Position numbers and translations under genes: made by a program. The notes under the pieces were generated by a model. It ran no database searches and was not told the DNA's origin. It worked only from the letters and a program-made list of their open reading frames with translations. A stretch of 64,000 nt of DNA from an uncultured Coriobacteriaceae bacterium (lineage in GTDB: Bacteria; Actinomycetota; Coriobacteriia; Coriobacteriales; Atopobiaceae), in NCBI GenBank assembly GCA_902786015.1, contig CADAAU010000010.1:124001-188000 (forward strand), read 5' to 3'. This document shows, piece after piece, positions 34,000 through 44,643 of this stretch. Each line of letters begins with the position of its first letter. Position 1 is the first letter of the stretch.

Positions 34000-36327
34000 A
34001 TGTCCAACGTTTTCAGTCGGTTCGCGCCGTTTGTACAGGATTTCATCTACGAGCATGATTGGGAATCTCTCAGGGGCATCCAAGTCGCGGCCGCAGAAGC
34101 TATATTCGACACCGACGAACACGTGCTACTGACATCTTCCACTGCCTCGGGCAAGACGGAGGCAGCATTCTTTCCCATCCTCACGCTCTTTGACGAGAAT
34201 CCGCCAGCGACCGTAGGAGCCATCTACGTCGGCCCCCTCAAGGCGCTCATCAACGATCAGTTCTATCGCCTCACCGACCTGTGCGAAGAGGCCGACATCC
34301 CCGTGTGGCATTGGCATGGCGACGTGAGCGCTTCGCATAAGGCGCGTCTCATGAAGAAGCCCCGAGGCATCCTTCAAATCACGCCGGAGTCCCTCGAAGC
34401 GATGTTGCTACATCGCCATTCGGCGATTCCCCGTCTTTTTGGTGACTTGCGATTCGTGGTCATCGACGAAGTCCATTCCCTTCTGCGCGGAGATCGTGGT
34501 GGCCAGACGCTCTGCCTGCTCGAGCGCCTTTCTCGCATGGCGGGATGCAACCCGCGCCGCATAGGCCTTTCGGCGACAATCGGCGACCCACAAGCCACCG
34601 GAGCGCTTTTGGCGCAGGGTACCGGACGTACGACGGTAGTGCCGCGCGTGGATACGCCCGGTCAGACGTGGCGCATTTCGATGGAGCACTTCTATACGTT
34701 TGGTACCCAAGCAGCGGATGCCATGAGAGGTAATACGCATGTGGACGTCATCGTTGAAGAGGCAGAAGAACGTGGATTGCCTGCTCCTGCATTGCCGCAA
34801 TCTCAATCGGCCGCTCAGCCTGTTCTCGAGGGATTCTCGCAGTCGGACGAAGCCGATGCCGTGGCGCCCCAAAATGCCGATCCGGGAATCGGCTACATCT
34901 ACGAGCATACGCAAGGCCGCAAGTGCCTGGTTTTCTCGAACTCGCGCGAGGACTGCGAGGCAGTCACCACCTCATTGCGAAGTTACTGCGAAGTGAACGG
35001 GGAACCAGATCGATTCCTCATCCATCATGGCAACCTGAGCGCAAGCTTTCGCGAGACGGCCGAGGAGCTCATGCGTGACGAGGACCTGGCACTCACGACC
35101 TGCACCACGGCCACTCTCGAGCTTGGCATCGACATAGGTAAGCTCGAGCGCGCCTTCCAGATAGACGCTCCGTTCACGGTGAGCGCTTTCCTGCAGCGGA
35201 TGGGTCGTACGGGTCGGCGGGGCGCGCCACCCGAGATGTGGTTCGTGATGCGAGAGGACCCACCCGAGCCACGCGCCATGGTAAGCGAGACGGTGCCGTG
35301 GAAGCTCCTGCAGGGCATTGCCCTCGTGCAGCTGTACCTTGAGGAGCGATGGGTGGAGCCGCCCCGCCTCGACCGGCTGCCTTATAGCCTCCTGTATCAT
35401 CAGACCATGGCAACACTTGCATCAGGAGGGGAAATGAGTCCGGCTGCCTTGGCGGGTAGAGTTCTGAGCTTGGCCTATTTCCATCGCATCGATGCCGACG
35501 ACTATCGTGTCCTGCTGCGCCACCTGCTCGAGATTGGTCACATCGAGCAAACGGAGACGGGCGGGCTCATCGTGGGCCTTGCCGGCGAACGTGTCACCAA
35601 CAACTTCCGCTTCTATGGGGTGTTCGTCGAGAGCGAGGAGTATACGGTACGCAGCGAGTCTCAGGAGCTCGGAACGGTGGTGCAGCCGCCTCCGGCAGGG
35701 GAGAAGCTTGCCATTGCCGGACATGTGTGGATCGTGGAGGAAGTCGATCACAAGCGTCGTCTCGTGTACTGCACTCAGGTGCGAGGCAAGGTGCCTGCCT
35801 ACTTTGGTGAGTGTCCGGGCGACATCAACACGCATGTGCTCGAGCGCATGCGCCAGGTGCTTTTGGAGCAACGCGACTACCCGTATCTGCGACCCAATGC
35901 GCAAGCGCGGCTTGCCAACGCGAGAATGGTGGCGATGAATGCCGGTATCGGACGCGAACCGCTCATCAATCTGGGTGGTGATATGTGGGCGCTGTTCCCG
36001 TGGCTCGGGACGTATGCGTTTCTTGCGCTCGAGCGTCTTGTAAAGCTGCGCCTTCCCAAGGACCTGGGCATCAAGGGCGTTGACGTCAGCCGTCCTTACT
36101 TTATTCAGTTTAGGATGCGCGCCGACGCCGATGAGTTCATGGATGCGTTGCAGACTGCGGCAGCAGAAGAGTTCGACCCCCTTGAGCTCGTCTATCCTGC
36201 CGAGGTGCCCGTCTTCGATAAATACGACGAGTTCGTGCCGGAAGAACTCGTGCGTAAGGGTTTCGCGTATGGTGTGCTCGACATCGAAGGCATGCGCGAC
36301 CGTGTCCTGTCGTGGGATATGCCCTAG
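34000..36327 (+). CDS. Lhr-like superfamily 2 DEAD/DEAH helicase
   Basis: 775 aa. Motif I is SSTASGKTEAAFFP, motif II IDEVHSLL, motif III LSATIGD, motif V TATLELGIDIG and motif VI QRMGRTGRRG, followed by a winged-helix and a C-terminal region typical of Lhr-type and BREX/TerB-associated helicases. It likely translocates on nucleic acid together with the BrxD-like ATPase. The ATG at 34000 follows AGGAGG with 5-bp spacing; the longer upstream frame is rejected. TATACT at about 33958 may be its -10. It starts 180 bp after the DUF3990 remnant. Confidence 0.88.
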   Translation: MSNVFSRFAPFVQDFIYEHDWESLRGIQVAAAEAIFDTDEHVLLTSSTASGKTEAAFFPILTLFDENPPATVGAIYVGPLKALINDQFYRLTDLCEEADIPVWHWHGDVSASHKARLMKKPRGILQITPESLEAMLLHRHSAIPRLFGDLRFVVIDEVHSLLRGDRGGQTLCLLERLSRMAGCNPRRIGLSATIGDPQATGALLAQGTGRTTVVPRVDTPGQTWRISMEHFYTFGTQAADAMRGNTHVDVIVEEAEERGLPAPALPQSQSAAQPVLEGFSQSDEADAVAPQNADPGIGYIYEHTQGRKCLVFSNSREDCEAVTTSLRSYCEVNGEPDRFLIHHGNLSASFRETAEELMRDEDLALTTCTTATLELGIDIGKLERAFQIDAPFTVSAFLQRMGRTGRRGAPPEMWFVMREDPPEPRAMVSETVPWKLLQGIALVQLYLEERWVEPPRLDRLPYSLLYHQTMATLASGGEMSPAALAGRVLSLAYFHRIDADDYRVLLRHLLEIGHIEQTETGGLIVGLAGERVTNNFRFYGVFVESEEYTVRSESQELGTVVQPPPAGEKLAIAGHVWIVEEVDHKRRLVYCTQVRGKVPAYFGECPGDINTHVLERMRQVLLEQRDYPYLRPNAQARLANARMVAMNAGIGREPLINLGGDMWALFPWLGTYAFLALERLVKLRLPKDLGIKGVDVSRPYFIQFRMRADADEFMDALQTAAAEEFDPLELVYPAEVPVFDKYDEFVPEELVRKGFAYGVLDIEGMRDRVLSWDMP

Positions 36328-36442
36328 TGGCACAACGCCTAGAAGTACGGCTCTTGTGTCGGACATAGCAAAACGGTGTTTCTCAACTTGGCGCTTGCGT
36401 GGTAGCATAGTCAAGAACGTGTTCCCAACTCAGGAGGTAACC

Positions 36443-37756
36443 ATGGGACTTTTGCGAGCGGGTATCGGAGCGGCCGCGGGCGCGCTCTCCGATCAGTGGC
36501 GTGACTACTTCTACTGTGACTCCCTTGCGGCGGATGTGCTCATGACCAAGGGCACCAAGCGCCAGAAGAACAACAAGGGCGATCAGAACATCATCTCCAA
36601 CGGCTCCATCATCGCGGTCAACGAAGGCCAGTGCATGCTCATCATCCAGCAGGGCGAGATCATCGAGGTCTGTGCCGAGCCCGGTGAGTTCGTGTTCGAT
36701 TCTGGCACCGAACCTAGCGTGTTCTATGGTGGTCTGGGCGAGGGCATAAAGGGTACCTTCGAGCGCATTGGCCGCAGGTTCACCTTTGCGGGCAACACCG
36801 CCAACGACCAGCGCGTCTACTTCATCAACACCAAAGAGATCATGGGCAACAAGTTCGGCACGCCCACGCCGGTCCCCTTCCGCGTGGTCGATGCGAACAT
36901 TGGTCTCGACATCGACATCTCGGTGCGCTGCAACGGTGAGTATTCGTACAAGATTGTTGACCCGCTGCTCTTCTTCAAGAATGTTGCGGGCAACGTGTCG
37001 GGCGACTTCAAGCGCAAGCAAATTGACGGACAGCTCAAGAGCGAGCTGCTCACCTCGCTGCAGCCAGCCTTCGCACGCATCTCGGAGCAGGGCGTTCGCT
37101 ACAGTGCGGTTCCTGCCCACACGCGCGAGTTGCGTGACGCGCTGCGCATCGAGCTCTCGGGAGACTGGGAGCAGCGTCGCGGCATTCGCGTCGAGCAGAT
37201 TGGCGTCAACTCCATCGCGGCAAGTCCGGAGGATGAGGATCGCATCAAGAATCTGCAGATGACGGCCGTTATGCGTGACCCCAACATGCGTGCTGCCAAT
37301 GCGAGCATGGCTACGGGTGAGGCGATGAAGGCGGCCGCATCCAACACCGCAGGTGCGATGACGGGCTTCATGGGTATGAACATGGCAGGCGCCGCCGGCG
37401 GCGGCATGGGCTTCAACCAGCCCGGCATGTATAACGGCGTGGGCCAGCCCTATGAAGCCCAGAATGCCTATGGCGTAGCGCAGGGAGGCGGCTTTGGCGG
37501 CGGTCAGCAGCAGGGTGGCTGGACGTGCGAGTGCGGCACCAAGAACTCGGGCAAGTTCTGCATGAACTGCGGCAAGCCCAAGCCCGCCCCGCAACCCGCG
37601 GGCGGATGGACCTGTCCCAAGTGCGGCGCTTCCAACGCTGGCAAGTTCTGCATGGAGTGCGGAACTCCCAGGCCGGCCGACGGTGCATGGACGTGCTCCT
37701 GCGGTACCCAAAACACCGGCAAGTTCTGCATGAACTGCGGCAAGCCCCGCGCCTAG
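36443..37756 (+). CDS. SPFH-domain protein with three C-terminal zinc ribbons
   Basis: 437 aa. Residues about 20-270 are an SPFH (stomatin/prohibitin-like) domain of the type often annotated as virion core protein/YdjI, lacking a signal peptide. A Gly/Met/Gln-rich linker (about 295-355) leads to three near-identical zinc ribbons, each W-T-C-x(1-2)-C-G ... GKFCM-x-CG; the first and third have CxC spacing, the second CxxC. The protein probably forms oligomers at the membrane; the role of the ribbons is unknown. Start follows AGGAGG. It lies 115 bp after the helicase, same strand. Confidence 0.85.
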   Translation: MGLLRAGIGAAAGALSDQWRDYFYCDSLAADVLMTKGTKRQKNNKGDQNIISNGSIIAVNEGQCMLIIQQGEIIEVCAEPGEFVFDSGTEPSVFYGGLGEGIKGTFERIGRRFTFAGNTANDQRVYFINTKEIMGNKFGTPTPVPFRVVDANIGLDIDISVRCNGEYSYKIVDPLLFFKNVAGNVSGDFKRKQIDGQLKSELLTSLQPAFARISEQGVRYSAVPAHTRELRDALRIELSGDWEQRRGIRVEQIGVNSIAASPEDEDRIKNLQMTAVMRDPNMRAANASMATGEAMKAAASNTAGAMTGFMGMNMAGAAGGGMGFNQPGMYNGVGQPYEAQNAYGVAQGGGFGGGQQQGGWTCECGTKNSGKFCMNCGKPKPAPQPAGGWTCPKCGASNAGKFCMECGTPRPADGAWTCSCGTQNTGKFCMNCGKPRA

Positions 37757-37808
37757 TAACTAAGGAGGGCGGCCCTGCGACGTTGTCGTGGGGTCGCTTT
37801 ATCTTTAT

Positions 37809-40121
37809 ATGAGATACGCTCAAGTAGTGCTGGACATAGTCACGCGTGCCCTAGATGACGCTTTTACGTACGGAATCCCTTCCGCCTTGGAGGATGCGTG
37901 CGTGGTGGGGTCGACGGTGCTCGTGACGTTTTCTCATCGTGCTGCCGTCGGCTATGTGGTGGGAGTCGTGGACGAGATTCCGGAGGGCATTCCTGCGGAC
38001 CGCGTGCTCGACGTCAAGAAGGTCGTGGCAGAGCCGGCATTCGATGAGGTGGGGGCTCGGCTCGCCCGATGGATGGCAGACGAATACGCCTGCGGCTTGG
38101 CAGACGCCATCCATCCGCTACTCCCGCCTGGAAAGAGGCCGCGCGTCCGAAAGGGGCCGGACGGTTCGTGGGAGCTCGTGACCGATCGGACTCACGAGCT
38201 CGATGATCGGTGGGTCGAGCTCGTGCCAGATGCCAAGGACTTCGAGCCAAGAGCGGGTGCTAACCGGCAACGTCGCCTGTTGGAAGCTCTGGCCGAAGGA
38301 CCGGTAAGGTGGGCTGAGCTGCGCGTGACCATGGGCGAGGTAGCCTCGGTCGTCCAGGCGCTCCAAAAACGTGGCGTCGTGCGCGTCGTGCATCATCGTG
38401 TCGTAAGGGGCTCCGACGACACGTCCTTGTCATCGGCCAACACGCCCATGCCAACGATCCTCACCGCCGGTCAGCGACGGGCACTCGATGCGATTCGCGC
38501 GGCGCGGGATGCCGGTGCGGGTGACGTAGTGGTGGTGGACGGCGTCACGGGTTCGGGAAAGACGGAGGTGTATTTGCGGGCCATCGACGAGACGTTGGCC
38601 CAGGGAAAGGGCGCCATCGTGCTCGTGCCCGAGATTTCGCTCACCGCACAGACCGTGGGGCGATTTCGATCGCGGTTTGGCGAGCGCGTTGCTGTGTTGC
38701 ACTCGCGTCTGAGCGATGGCGAGCGCTTTGACCAGTGGGATCTTGTTCGTCAGGGAAAGGCGCGCGTGGTGGTGGGTGCGCGTTCGGCTCTCTTTGCGCC
38801 GCTCTACGATCCGGGCCTCATCGTCATTGACGAGGAACACGAGAGTTCGTATAAGCAGGACAGTGCACCGCGCTATCATGCGCGTGAGGTCGCCGCGGAG
38901 CTAGCACGCAGAAGAGGCTGTGCACTGGTTCTGGGGTCGGCGACTCCCTCGCTCGAGAGTATGGGACGATGTGCCCGGGGGCATTGGCGGCAAACGCGCT
39001 GGACGCGCGTCGAGATGCCCGAGCGCCCCGGTGATGCCGAGCTACCCGAGGTGACGGTAGTCGACATGGCGTCCACGTTTCGCAGTGGGGGCCGCTCGGT
39101 GTTCTCTGCCGAACTTGCCCAGGCTCTCATTGACGTTGCACGTCAGAGGCAGAAGGCCGTGCTCCTCCTCAACCGCCGTGGTTTTGCAAGCTTCATCATG
39201 TGTCGCGAGTGTGGCTGTGTGCCGGAATGCCCGCACTGCTCCACCTCGCTCACCTATCACGAGCGCACGCATTCGCTGGCGTGCCACACGTGCGGCAGAA
39301 GCTGGGCCGTGCGCGCCTATCCCGATCCGTCCACTTGCTGTCCCAACTGCGGCAGCCGTTACATGGGAGCCTATGGGGTGGGCACCCAGCGGGTGGAGGA
39401 CGAGCTTGCCATGCTCTTTTCGAGCGAGGGCGTGCCAGACGTGGAGATCATTCGTATGGATGCCGACAGCACGCGAGGCAAGTCATCGCACCAACAGCTG
39501 CTCGAGCAGTTTGATGCCGCGGAGAGTGCGGTGCTCGTGGGGACCCAGATGATCGCTAAGGGACTCGACTTTCCAGAAGTTACGCTCGTTGGTGTCATCA
39601 ATGCTGACACCACGCTCAAGTTGCCCGACTTTCGCGCTGGTGAGCGGACATATGACCTGCTTGAGCAAGTGGCAGGTCGAGCGGGCAGGGGAGTGCTACG
39701 CGGGCGGGTCATAGTCCAGACATACTGGGCAAGCCATGCGGCCATACAGGCGGTGGTGCGCCATGATCGCGAACTCTTTTTGTCGACAGAGCTCCAGGAG
39801 CGTTCCACGGCGGGCTATCCCCCCTTTACGCGACTGTCAAACATTGTGGTTTCGGGTTTAGATGCCGTTGCGGTACGAGCCGCGACCGATCGCATTGCCG
39901 AACTCATACGGGTTCGCGTAGATGGCGAACGGGATTGGGAGGTATTGGGACCGGCTGATTGCATACGCCAACGCGTCAAGGATCGCGTGCGACGCCACGT
40001 CGTGATCAAGGCACCATCTGACGCACGGGTTGGTGAGCTTCTGATGGATTGCGTGCGAGAGGCGAAGGTCTCCCGCAACGTTGCCGTGTCCATCGATGTG
40101 GATGCACGTGACATGATGTAG
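37809..40121 (+). CDS. priA: Primosomal protein N' (replication restart helicase)
   Basis: Restarts stalled replication forks by 3'-5' unwinding and DnaB loading. The 770-aa protein has the N-terminal 3'-DNA-binding domain (MRYAQVVLDI), a winged helix, Walker A VTGSGKTEVYL, DEEH motif, and the zinc-binding cysteines CRECG, CPHCS, CHTCG and CPNCG inserted between the helicase lobes. The start is uncertain: ATG at 37809 fits the family N-terminus but has a poor ribosome site; a GTG at 37788 is possible. Confidence 0.95.
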   Translation: MRYAQVVLDIVTRALDDAFTYGIPSALEDACVVGSTVLVTFSHRAAVGYVVGVVDEIPEGIPADRVLDVKKVVAEPAFDEVGARLARWMADEYACGLADAIHPLLPPGKRPRVRKGPDGSWELVTDRTHELDDRWVELVPDAKDFEPRAGANRQRRLLEALAEGPVRWAELRVTMGEVASVVQALQKRGVVRVVHHRVVRGSDDTSLSSANTPMPTILTAGQRRALDAIRAARDAGAGDVVVVDGVTGSGKTEVYLRAIDETLAQGKGAIVLVPEISLTAQTVGRFRSRFGERVAVLHSRLSDGERFDQWDLVRQGKARVVVGARSALFAPLYDPGLIVIDEEHESSYKQDSAPRYHAREVAAELARRRGCALVLGSATPSLESMGRCARGHWRQTRWTRVEMPERPGDAELPEVTVVDMASTFRSGGRSVFSAELAQALIDVARQRQKAVLLLNRRGFASFIMCRECGCVPECPHCSTSLTYHERTHSLACHTCGRSWAVRAYPDPSTCCPNCGSRYMGAYGVGTQRVEDELAMLFSSEGVPDVEIIRMDADSTRGKSSHQQLLEQFDAAESAVLVGTQMIAKGLDFPEVTLVGVINADTTLKLPDFRAGERTYDLLEQVAGRAGRGVLRGRVIVQTYWASHAAIQAVVRHDRELFLSTELQERSTAGYPPFTRLSNIVVSGLDAVAVRAATDRIAELIRVRVDGERDWEVLGPADCIRQRVKDRVRRHVVIKAPSDARVGELLMDCVREAKVSRNVAVSIDVDARDMM

Positions 40122-40188
40122 ATACTTCAAGCACCCAAAGAGGTTGAATGTGACATACTAATGCAGGCACACGACACGGGGAGGACGC

Positions 40189-40863
40189 ATGTACAAAAAC
40201 GACGAAGAGCGTGAACGCCCGGACTGGACATTGCTCATCCTGTCTGCGGCGCTTCTTGTTGCCATGGGGCTGGCAACGCTCTATGGGTTGCGCTACGGAA
40301 ACGTCGACGAAAGCGTGATGGTGGGTGAGGTATCCATCATCGACGGGCAGAACCTTCTCTTTTCGATGAGAGCGGACGAACAAAAGAACGTCGAAATATG
40401 CTACAACGGCCTCAAGCTCAAGGGGACGCTGCATCTTGACGGTGCCGAGAAGGACACGATTCTGTATCGCGTGGCTGTGAAGGAGGCAGAACCCGACTTG
40501 GAGGAGGGGCATGCGACTCCCGGACAGGCAGAACGCGTTGATGGATGGCTCAGTTGGGCGGAGAATTCCAAACTCGACCCCGCGGACGTCATCATGTTGG
40601 TTCGTGTTCCTCGTTCGGGTCTTTCCGGCGACTACGTGGGACCTTGGATGATGTATTTCGTTTATCAGCCCGAGGAGGACATTACCTCCGGCTGGATGTT
40701 CCTACACGAAGACGGAGTGGCTCTTACAGGTGTGGGTGGCATTGGCAACCCGATGACTGCCATGCGCGAAGACCTCGAAAAGAAGACCGAGGAAACCACA
40801 TGGTCTGTTGATGGGCACGTCATAACGATTGATCGGCCAGTCGAAGAGGAAGAGGTTGCGTAG
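40189..40863 (+). CDS. Single-pass membrane protein, family not recognised
   Basis: 224 aa: a short charged N-terminus, one membrane helix (about 14-34), then a soluble, probably extracytoplasmic domain rich in beta strands (for example VEICYNGLKLKGTLHL and WMMYFVYQPEEDITSGW). No catalytic motif or signal cleavage site. It sits between priA and polA on the same strand with 67- and 59-bp gaps and a GGGGAGG ribosome site, and the frame is clean, so I believe it is real. No function inferred. Confidence 0.75.
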   Translation: MYKNDEERERPDWTLLILSAALLVAMGLATLYGLRYGNVDESVMVGEVSIIDGQNLLFSMRADEQKNVEICYNGLKLKGTLHLDGAEKDTILYRVAVKEAEPDLEEGHATPGQAERVDGWLSWAENSKLDPADVIMLVRVPRSGLSGDYVGPWMMYFVYQPEEDITSGWMFLHEDGVALTGVGGIGNPMTAMREDLEKKTEETTWSVDGHVITIDRPVEEEEVA

Positions 40864-40922
40864 GCTGCTCTTCTCGTAACCCGCTACAATGGTGTCCATT
40901 GTCTTTTTGCGAGGAGGTTCAC

Positions 40923-43625
40923 ATGACAGACGAGAGACGCACCATCGCGGTCATTGACGGCAACTCGCTCATGCACCGCGCATTCCATGCCATTCGCCAG
41001 CCGATGAGCGCGCCCGACGGTCGCGCCACCAACGCGTTGTTCGGCTTCTTCAACATGTTTATAAAGCTTGTGGAGTCGTTCTCTCCCGATGGTGTTATCT
41101 GCGCCTTCGACAAGGGCAAACCGCGCGTCCGTATGGAGATGCTTCCGCAGTACAAGGCACAGAGGCCTCCCATGGACCCTTCTTTGCGCGAGCAGTTTCC
41201 CATGGTAAAGGACCTGCTGCGTTCGCTCGACGTTCCCGTGGTCGAGCTCGAGGGTTGGGAAGGCGACGACATCTTGGGTACCCTTGCTCGGCGTGGTGAG
41301 GATGCCGGCTATGACATGTACCTCTTTACGGGCGATCGCGACATGTATCAGCTGTCCACCGAGCACGTGCGCATCGTCAGTACAAAGAAGGGTGTCTCGG
41401 ACGTGCAAATCATGACTCCCGAGACGGTTGCCGACCTCTACCATGGCATCACGCCCGAGCTCGTGCCCGATTTCTATGGCCTCAAGGGTGACTCCAGCGA
41501 CAACATTCCTGGCGTGCCGGGCATCGGACCCAAACGAGCTTCTGACCTCATCTGTAAGTATGGCTCGCTAGACGGGGTGATTGCCCATGCCGATGAGGTC
41601 AAGGGAAAGATGGGCGAGAATCTTCGTGCTCACGTGGATGATGCCCTGCTCAGTCGCAAGGTTGCCATCATACGTACCGATGCCCCCATCGAGCTCGACC
41701 TGTCGGATGCTCGGTTCCCAACCTTCGATCCTCAGGAAGCGGCCAACGCGTTTGCGGCACTTGGCTTCACCGGTATGACCAAGCGCATAGCGCGACTGGG
41801 TGGTGGCGAAGGCGTCGTCATACAAACTGCTGATTCGGAGGAGGGCGCTGCCAGCTTCGACCTTGGCGAGCTGATGGAAGGAGATGCCGCCCTTGCTGCC
41901 TTCGTGACGTCCGCGGGATCTGGCTCGTGGTTGGGAGTATCGATACAGGAAGACGCGTCGAAAGGCGGCCAGACTCAGCTTTCACTCGACCTTGACGCAG
42001 CTGAGGAATCCTCCCTCACGCTGTGGGTATCGTGCGAGGACGCCTTGCTGCGACTGGAAGGTGCGACTGCCCGAACGGCTATCGTGCAGCTCGTGCATGG
42101 TGGACTCATGGCGTCAGACAACGTAAAAGCAGTGCTGCGTGCGGTTTGCCCGCTCGATTCGTCTGTGGAGGCGCTCGTCGAGCCTTCGGAACTTTGTGCC
42201 GAGCGCATCTTTGACGTCGGGGTAGCCGATTACCTGCTGGATTCCGACCGTACGTCCTATCAGGCGGGTGAGCTTGCTGGGGAGCTTTTGGGCGTCTCGA
42301 TACCCGAGCCCACTGAGGAGTTGCCGCAGGAGGCCATTGATGCCGTATGCGCCCGAATGCTTCGACCAGAGCTTGCAAAACGACTCGAGGATGACGAGTC
42401 ACTCAAGCTCTTCGAAGATGTCGAGATGCCACTGGTGGGTGTTCTCGCGCAGATGGAGCGCACGGGACTTGCGGCGGATTCGCAAAAGATGGGCGAGCAG
42501 TCGGTCGAGCTCGGGGCGGAAATCGATCGCATGGTGAGCCATATCTATGAAGTGGCGGGGGAGGAGTTTAACGTCGACTCTCCGATGCAGCTCTCTCACG
42601 TGCTGTTTGACGTGCTCAAGCTTCCCACTGCCGGGCTCAAGCGTACGCGTCGTGGATATTACTCTACCAATGCAAAGATCCTCTCGGATCTCGCGCGCGA
42701 CAACGAACTGGTGGCCGATGTCTTGGAGTACCGAGAGCGCGCAAAGATTAAGTCGACCTACCTTGACGCGCTTCCGGCGTTGATTCGCGGAGACGGACGC
42801 ATACACACGACGCTCAATCAGACGGTCGCTGCGACAGGACGTCTCTCGAGTTCCGAACCCAACCTGCAAAACATCCCCACGCGTTCGGAGCTAGGACATA
42901 GGGTGCGCACTGCGTTCACCGTGCCCGAGGGGAGCGTATTCTTGGCATGCGACTATTCCCAGATTGAGCTACGCCTTTTGGCACATCTCTCGGCGGACGA
43001 GCATCTGGTGCGAGCGTTCAACGAGGGCGAGGACTTCCACGCAGCGACTGCCGCACGCGTGTTTGACGTTCCCGTGAGCGAGGTGACGCCGGCGCTGCGT
43101 AGCCGAGCGAAGGCCGTGAACTTTGGCATCGTGTATGGTCAGCAGGCCTATGGCCTCTCCACGTCGCTCAAGATTGGGCGCAAAGAAGCCCAGGAGATGA
43201 TTGACCGCTACTTCGAGGTGTATCCTGGCGTGCGCGCCTTCCTCGACGAGCAGGTCGCGTTTGCGCGCAAGAACGGCTACGTGAGCACCATGTACGGTCG
43301 CAAGCGCCACATCAAGGACATCAATTCGCGCAACTTCCAGATGCGTTCGTTTGGCGAGCGTACAGCCATGAACCACCCCATGCAGGGGACGGCGGCTGAC
43401 ATCATAAAGATTGCGATGATTCGCGTGGCCGATCGCTTGCGAGAGGAAGGCCTTGCCTCGAAGCTCGTGCTGCAGATTCACGACGAATTGGACTTCGAGG
43501 TTCCCGAAGCCGAGGTCGAGGTCCTTTCGGCGCTCGTACGCGAGACTATGGAGGGCGTGTGCGAGCTGCGTGTCCCTCTTGTAGCCGACGTGAGCGTGGG
43601 TGCGAACTGGGCGGAGGCGAAGTAG
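40923..43625 (+). CDS. polA: DNA polymerase I
   Basis: 900 aa. The N-terminal 5'-3' exonuclease/flap domain starts [12 protein letters not shown] and contains GDRDMYQL and [14 protein letters not shown]. The central 3'-5' exonuclease-like domain lacks the catalytic DxE and is probably inactive, as in many Gram-positive PolA. Polymerase motifs are intact: [41 protein letters not shown]. The ATG at 40923 follows GAGGAGG. It joins Okazaki fragments together with RNase H, encoded next. Confidence 0.97.
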   Translation: MTDERRTIAVIDGNSLMHRAFHAIRQPMSAPDGRATNALFGFFNMFIKLVESFSPDGVICAFDKGKPRVRMEMLPQYKAQRPPMDPSLREQFPMVKDLLRSLDVPVVELEGWEGDDILGTLARRGEDAGYDMYLFTGDRDMYQLSTEHVRIVSTKKGVSDVQIMTPETVADLYHGITPELVPDFYGLKGDSSDNIPGVPGIGPKRASDLICKYGSLDGVIAHADEVKGKMGENLRAHVDDALLSRKVAIIRTDAPIELDLSDARFPTFDPQEAANAFAALGFTGMTKRIARLGGGEGVVIQTADSEEGAASFDLGELMEGDAALAAFVTSAGSGSWLGVSIQEDASKGGQTQLSLDLDAAEESSLTLWVSCEDALLRLEGATARTAIVQLVHGGLMASDNVKAVLRAVCPLDSSVEALVEPSELCAERIFDVGVADYLLDSDRTSYQAGELAGELLGVSIPEPTEELPQEAIDAVCARMLRPELAKRLEDDESLKLFEDVEMPLVGVLAQMERTGLAADSQKMGEQSVELGAEIDRMVSHIYEVAGEEFNVDSPMQLSHVLFDVLKLPTAGLKRTRRGYYSTNAKILSDLARDNELVADVLEYRERAKIKSTYLDALPALIRGDGRIHTTLNQTVAATGRLSSSEPNLQNIPTRSELGHRVRTAFTVPEGSVFLACDYSQIELRLLAHLSADEHLVRAFNEGEDFHAATAARVFDVPVSEVTPALRSRAKAVNFGIVYGQQAYGLSTSLKIGRKEAQEMIDRYFEVYPGVRAFLDEQVAFARKNGYVSTMYGRKRHIKDINSRNFQMRSFGERTAMNHPMQGTAADIIKIAMIRVADRLREEGLASKLVLQIHDELDFEVPEAEVEVLSALVRETMEGVCELRVPLVADVSVGANWAEAK

Positions 43626-43653
43626 CGTGGCGGCTAGTACAGGGAGCGACCGA

Positions 43654-44136
43654 ATGCGCGTCGTTGCATATACCGACGGGTCGTCCCGTGGAAACCCCGG
43701 GCCTGGTGGCTATGGTGCGGTGCTCTTGTATGTGGGGCCTGACGGCGTGGAACACCGCAAGGAGCTTCGCGCAGGATACAAGAGGACAACCAACAACCGC
43801 ATGGAGCTACTCGGCGCCATCACGGCGCTCGAGGCGCTCAACCGTCCTTGCGAGGTGGAGCTCCATTCTGACTCGCAGTACGTAGTGAACGCCTTCAACA
43901 AGCATTGGGTTGACGGCTGGCAGCGCAGGGGCTGGAAGACGGCAAGCAAGCAGCCGGTAAAGAATCCTGACCTGTGGCGTCGGCTGCTTGCGGCCATGGA
44001 GCCGCACGAAGTACGTTGGGTGTGGGTCAAGGGACATGCCGGACACGCCCTCAACGAACGCGCCGACGAGCTGGCGACCAAGGCTGCAGACGGCGAGATG
44101 GGGCAACTGCTTGAAGACGAAGGGTTTGCCTCATGA
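43654..44136 (+). CDS. rnhA: Ribonuclease HI
   Basis: Degrades RNA in RNA-DNA hybrids, including Okazaki primers. All four acidic catalytic residues are visible: YTDGSS (Asp), NNRMELLGA (Glu), HSDSQYV (Asp) and NERADELA (Asp). ATG at 43654 gives the standard N-terminus [10 protein letters not shown] (160 aa) after GGGAG; a GTG at 43627, 1 bp after the polA stop, would add nine residues and cannot be excluded. Its stop overlaps the tadA start (ATGA). Confidence 0.95.
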   Translation: MRVVAYTDGSSRGNPGPGGYGAVLLYVGPDGVEHRKELRAGYKRTTNNRMELLGAITALEALNRPCEVELHSDSQYVVNAFNKHWVDGWQRRGWKTASKQPVKNPDLWRRLLAAMEPHEVRWVWVKGHAGHALNERADELATKAADGEMGQLLEDEGFAS

Positions 44137-44642
44137 CGGGGGAGGCAAGCAAAGGGGATACTCCCCATTGCTTGATGTTATCGTCAGAGGACGAGAAGTT
44201 CATGGGGTTGGCGCTCGAGGAGGCCCGCGCGGCTGCCGCGGAGGACGAGGTGCCCATAGGGGCTGTGGTGGTGTGCGATGGGGCAGTTGTTGCTCGTGCG
44301 CATAATCGCCGCGAAACGGACCATGACCCCAGCGCGCATGCCGAGTTCAGGGCCATGGTGGAAGCGTCGCAGGTGTTGGGACGGTGGCGGCTTACGGGCT
44401 GCACGGTGTATGTGACGTTGGAACCCTGCCTGATGTGTGCGGGACTCATGGTTAACGCGCGGGTAGATCGCTGCGTGTACGGCGCGTCGGACCCGAAGGG
44501 CGGGGCCTTGGGCACGCTCTACGACGTGAACTGTGACGAGCGACTCAACCACGAGTTCGCCGTGAGGTCGGGTGTCTTGGCCGACGAGTGTGCCGACGAG
44601 TTGCGCTCCTTCTTTCGCGCTCGCCGGAAAGCCAAAGGTTGA
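44133..44642 (+). CDS. tadA: tRNA-adenosine deaminase
   Basis: Converts A34 to inosine in tRNA-Arg. The zinc site is HAEF (His ligand and catalytic Glu) and EPCLMCAG (two Cys ligands); [14 protein letters not shown] is typical. 169 aa. The ATG at 44133 overlaps the rnhA stop, implying coupling; the codons for about residues 6-13 lie inside the left arm of a palindromic repeat. A second in-frame ATG at 44175 would skip the repeat and give a more standard N-terminus but has no ribosome site. Confidence 0.93.
   Translation: MTGEASKGDTPHCLMLSSEDEKFMGLALEEARAAAAEDEVPIGAVVVCDGAVVARAHNRRETDHDPSAHAEFRAMVEASQVLGRWRLTGCTVYVTLEPCLMCAGLMVNARVDRCVYGASDPKGGALGTLYDVNCDERLNHEFAVRSGVLADECADELRSFFRARRKAKG
44147..44171. 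repeat. Left arm of the 25-bp inverted repeat flanking tadA
   Basis: The 25-bp arm is the exact reverse complement of 44644-44668, 472 bp away. It is itself a near-perfect hairpin: CAAGCAA/TTGCTTG outside and GGGG/CCCC inside with one A-A mismatch. It falls within the first codons of tadA. Confidence 0.95.
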
Positions 44643-44643
44643 G

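Noticed and set aside
36383..37711. Long minus-strand open frame (442 codons) opposite the SPFH gene
   Set aside because: Antisense shadow of the SPFH/zinc-ribbon gene; composition follows the sense codons.
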